Below, one piece after another: positions 5,811 to 7,859 of a stretch of DNA of 7,859 nt. The DNA is taken from assembly GCA_003454835.1 (NCBI GenBank), contig DMTA01000429.1, positions 1 to 7,859 of the forward strand. The letters are read 5' to 3'. The position numbers and the translations under genes are program-made. The notes under the pieces are model-generated. The model was not told the DNA's origin, ran no database searches, and saw only the letters and a list, made by a program, of their open reading frames with translations. Within the stretch, counting starts at the first letter, position 1. The number at the start of each line of letters is the position of its first letter. Origin of the DNA: Achromobacter sp. Lineage in GTDB: Bacteria; Pseudomonadota; Gammaproteobacteria; Burkholderiales; Burkholderiaceae_B.

Positions 5811-6701
5811 ATGGCGACGCTGACGCAACGCGGCGCCGCCGCCAACCCGCCCAAGCCGCGCAACGACGGGATGCTTGCCATCCTGGGATCGATTCCGCTG
5901 GCGCTCGTGTTCCTGACGCTCGTGCTGACGCCGCTGGCGCTGACCTTTGCGCTGTCCTTCCGGCCGTTCGACTACGCCACCGGCATCCAGCCGGGCCATA
6001 CGTTCGAACACTACCTGGCCGTGGTGACGGACGGCTACTTCATCGAGATCTTCTGGCGCACCTTCTGGATCGCCGGCGTCACCACGCTGATCTGCGTGCT
6101 GATCGGTGCGCCCGAGGCCTACATCCTGTCGCGCATGCGCAAGCCCTGGCGCTCGATCTTCCTGTTGGTGGTGCTGTCGCCGCTGCTGATCTCGCTGGTG
6201 GTGCGCGCGTTCGGCTGGAGCATGCTGCTGGGGCCGGGCGGGCCGCTGGGTAAGGCGGCCGCCGCGTTGGGGCTGGGAACGCTGCTGTACACGCCCACCG
6301 CCGTCATCATTGGCCTCGTGCACGTCATGCTGCCGTTCATGGTGATCCCGGTGTGGACGTCGCTGCAGAAGCTGGACCCCACCGTCGAGCACGCGGCGTT
6401 GTCGCTGAATGCCTCGCGCTTTCAGACGCTGACGCGCATCGTGCTGCCGCAGGCGATGCCGGGCATCCTGTCCGGCAGCCTCATCGTGTTCGGCCTGTCG
6501 GCCAGCTCGTTTGCCATCCCCGCGCTGCTGGGCGGACGGCGCCTGAAGATGGTGGCCACCGTCGTGTACGACGAATTTCTGACCGAGCTGAACTGGCCGC
6601 TGGGCGCGACCATCGCCATCGTGCTGCTGATCGTGAACGTGGTCGTCATGATGGCGTACAACCGCGTCGTCGAACGCTCTTACCGCCGCAGTCTGGGCTG
6701 A
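5811..6701 (+). CDS. ABC transporter permease (PotB-like)
   Basis: This is an inner-membrane subunit of the importer, 296 residues, with six predicted helices near 24-50, 83-105, 115-138, 160-182, 220-242 and 264-284. The cytoplasmic EAA loop that docks on the ATPase is at 193-213, beginning EHAALSLNAS and ending with IVLP. The glycine normally found in this loop (EAA-x3-G) is Asn200 here, whereas the partner permease keeps the glycine. The N-terminal segment before the first helix is about 22 residues, polar and proline-rich. The start is the ATG at 5811, one base after the ATPase stop, with only GGCGGA in front, so it probably depends on coupling. The Pot-type assignment follows from the pairing with a PotA-like ATPase. 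The transported substrate is not evident. Confidence 0.93.
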   Translation: MATLTQRGAAANPPKPRNDGMLAILGSIPLALVFLTLVLTPLALTFALSFRPFDYATGIQPGHTFEHYLAVVTDGYFIEIFWRTFWIAGVTTLICVLIGAPEAYILSRMRKPWRSIFLLVVLSPLLISLVVRAFGWSMLLGPGGPLGKAAAALGLGTLLYTPTAVIIGLVHVMLPFMVIPVWTSLQKLDPTVEHAALSLNASRFQTLTRIVLPQAMPGILSGSLIVFGLSASSFAIPALLGGRRLKMVATVVYDEFLTELNWPLGATIAIVLLIVNVVVMMAYNRVVERSYRRSLG

Positions 6702-6720
6702 GCCGCGCAAGGAATCGAAC

Positions 6721-7515
6721 ATGCAGAAGAACGGTCCTTTCGCGCTGGCGTTCAACTTCCTGGTGGTGGCGTTCGTGCTGGCGCCGCTGGTCATCGTGTG
6801 CATGGTGGCGTTCACGCCCGATTCGACGCTGACGGTGCCGACGACCAGCTTCTCGCTGCGTTGGTTCTACGCGGTCTTCGACCATCCCAACTTCATGCAG
6901 GCGTTCAAGAACAGCCTGTGGCTCGCGTTCCTGTCGGCCAGCATCGCCGTGTGCCTGGCGGTGCCCGCCGCCATCGCCATCACGCGCTACCGCTTTCCGG
7001 GGCGCGACGTGCTCAACGGCCTGTTCCTGTCGCCGCTGATGATTCCGCATCTGGTGCTGGGCGTGGCCCTGCTGCGCTTCTTTGCGCTGATGGGCATGGC
7101 CGGCAGCTTTCCGTGGCTGGTGGCCAGCCACGTCGTCGTCATCACGCCGTACGTGATGCGCCTGGTGATCGGCGCGCTGGTCGGCTTTGACCGGTCCATC
7201 GAGCACGCGGCGCTGTCGCTGGGTGCCAGCCGCGCCAAGGTGTTTTTCCTGGTGACGTTGCCGCTCATCATTCCCGGCGTCTCTGGCGGCTGGCTGCTGG
7301 CGTTCATCAACAGCTTCGACGAACTGACCATGTCGGTGTTCATCACCGCGCCGTCGACCATCACGCTGCCGGTGCGCATGTACATGTACGCCACGGAATC
7401 CATCGACCCGATGATGGCCGCCGTGTCCGCGCTGGTGATCGCGCTGACGGCGGTGACGATGCTTCTGCTTGACCGCGTGTATGGACTGGACCGCGTCCTG
7501 GTGGGCCAGAAATGA
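6721..7515 (+). CDS. ABC transporter permease (PotC-like)
   Basis: This is the second inner-membrane subunit, 264 residues, the usual size for PotC-type permeases. Six helices are predicted near 9-31, 65-87, 98-120, 130-152, 186-208 and 232-252. The EAA loop is canonical, EHAALSLGAS at 161-170, running to TLP at 179-181. The tail after helix 6 is short (RVYGLDRVLVGQK). The start is supported by AAGGAA at 6709-6714, seven bases ahead. It follows the first permease by 19 bases and shares its operon. With the ATPase and the other permease it makes a complete translocator, but the periplasmic substrate-binding protein is absent from the window and is expected downstream. Confidence 0.94.
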   Translation: MQKNGPFALAFNFLVVAFVLAPLVIVCMVAFTPDSTLTVPTTSFSLRWFYAVFDHPNFMQAFKNSLWLAFLSASIAVCLAVPAAIAITRYRFPGRDVLNGLFLSPLMIPHLVLGVALLRFFALMGMAGSFPWLVASHVVVITPYVMRLVIGALVGFDRSIEHAALSLGASRAKVFFLVTLPLIIPGVSGGWLLAFINSFDELTMSVFITAPSTITLPVRMYMYATESIDPMMAAVSALVIALTAVTMLLLDRVYGLDRVLVGQK

Positions 7516-7552
7516 ATTCGCTGCCGACAGCCGCAAAGGAGCCGCGCGCGCC

Positions 7553-7859
7553 ATGGCAATCCTGAAACGCCTGGCCGAAACCGGCCGGCCCGCGTTGACC
7601 TTCACTTTCGACGGACAGACGTGCACGGCGTTGGCCGGCGACACCGTCCTGACCGCCTTGCTGACGCAGGCCGAGCGCCTGCGCACCTCGGAATTCGGCG
7701 GCGGCCCCCGCGCCGGCTTCTGCATGATGGGCGCTTGCCAGGACTGCTGGGTCCAGCTTGAAAACGGCGAGCGCGTGCGCGCCTGTTCCACGTACATCGA
7801 GCCCGGCATGCGGCTGCAGAGCGCCGCGCTGGCGCCCGCTGCCGCGCCCGGCACGCTGG
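7553..7859 (+). CDS. HcnA-type (2Fe-2S)-binding protein, cut by window end
   Basis: This small ferredoxin-like subunit shows 102 residues in the window and has no stop codon yet; the family is usually about 95-110 residues, so little is missing. The [2Fe-2S] ligands are visible as Cys57-x4-Cys62-x2-Cys65-x12-Cys78, within GFCMMGACQDCWV and VRACST. A GGG stretch at 49-51 leads into the cluster. The start is the ATG at 7553 with AAAGGAG at 7535-7541, eleven bases upstream. Known relatives are HcnA of cyanide-forming glycine oxidase, the small subunit of D-hydroxyproline dehydrogenase (LhpF type) and small subunits of opine oxidases, each working with two FAD-containing partners. It follows the permease by 37 bases on the same strand, so it is almost surely in the transporter operon and links uptake to substrate oxidation. 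Which of these reactions applies cannot be told from this subunit. Confidence 0.9.
   Translation, partial: MAILKRLAETGRPALTFTFDGQTCTALAGDTVLTALLTQAERLRTSEFGGGPRAGFCMMGACQDCWVQLENGERVRACSTYIEPGMRLQSAALAPAAAPGTL

Noticed and set aside
7512..7565. 17-codon frame starting in the permease stop overlap (ATGA) and overlapping the [2Fe-2S] gene start
   Set aside because: It has no family resemblance, and the in-frame ATG at 7553 with a good AAAGGAG explains the region better.
1..7859. A hidden defence system, CRISPR array or mobile-element cargo
   Set aside because: Apart from the REPIN, both strands show only metabolic, transport and regulatory genes. There is no repeat-spacer pattern and no transposase, integrase or toxin-antitoxin pair.

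Overview
The window is a GC-rich, densely packed piece of bacterial chromosome. Protein wording and gene content (an acylphosphatase, a PhyH-type dioxygenase, an LldD-like FMN oxidase, and an IclR regulator divergent from a Pot-type ABC operon) suggest a betaproteobacterium of the Burkholderiales, most likely the Achromobacter/Bordetella group. That is an impression from the protein sequences, not a search result. One element argues otherwise: the first 76 bases form a palindromic REP doublet (REPIN) with GTAG signatures, a type I associate with Stenotrophomonas and other xanthomonads.

Left part (1-2232). The REPIN is followed at once by an EamA/DMT-family exporter gene that lacks roughly its first 75 residues. 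It is therefore either a remnant or a gene rebuilt at a rearrangement junction. A short acylphosphatase gene (acyP) lies convergent to it on the minus strand. Divergent from acyP is a phytanoyl-CoA dioxygenase-family gene with an intact Fe(II)/2-oxoglutarate site.

Middle (2233-4527). A 208-base gap carries a perfect 25-base palindrome, a TATACT -10-like box and two further GC-rich hairpins, and ends in a start codon with no evident Shine-Dalgarno sequence. The gene that follows encodes an FMN-dependent alpha-hydroxy-acid dehydrogenase/oxidase with the full active-site set. It ends at a strong intrinsic terminator that also has an A-tract on its other side, so it can serve the convergent IclR-family regulator as well.

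Right part (4528-7859). The IclR gene is divergent from an operon, separated by an AT-rich region with repeated half-site-like words and a recognisable sigma-70 promoter. The operon encodes a Pot/Fbp-type ABC ATPase and two inner-membrane permeases, then a small HcnA-type [2Fe-2S] protein cut off by the window edge. The last gene is the interesting clue: in other bacteria such small ferredoxin-like proteins are one subunit of heteromeric FAD dehydrogenases for D-hydroxyproline, opines or glycine (HcnABC). The likely plan is IclR-controlled import of a small amino-acid-like or polyamine-like compound, followed by its oxidation. The substrate-binding protein and the flavoprotein subunits are not in view and are predicted just downstream.

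No tRNA, rRNA, CRISPR array, transposase or phage gene was found, and no gene-free stretch exceeds 300 bases.
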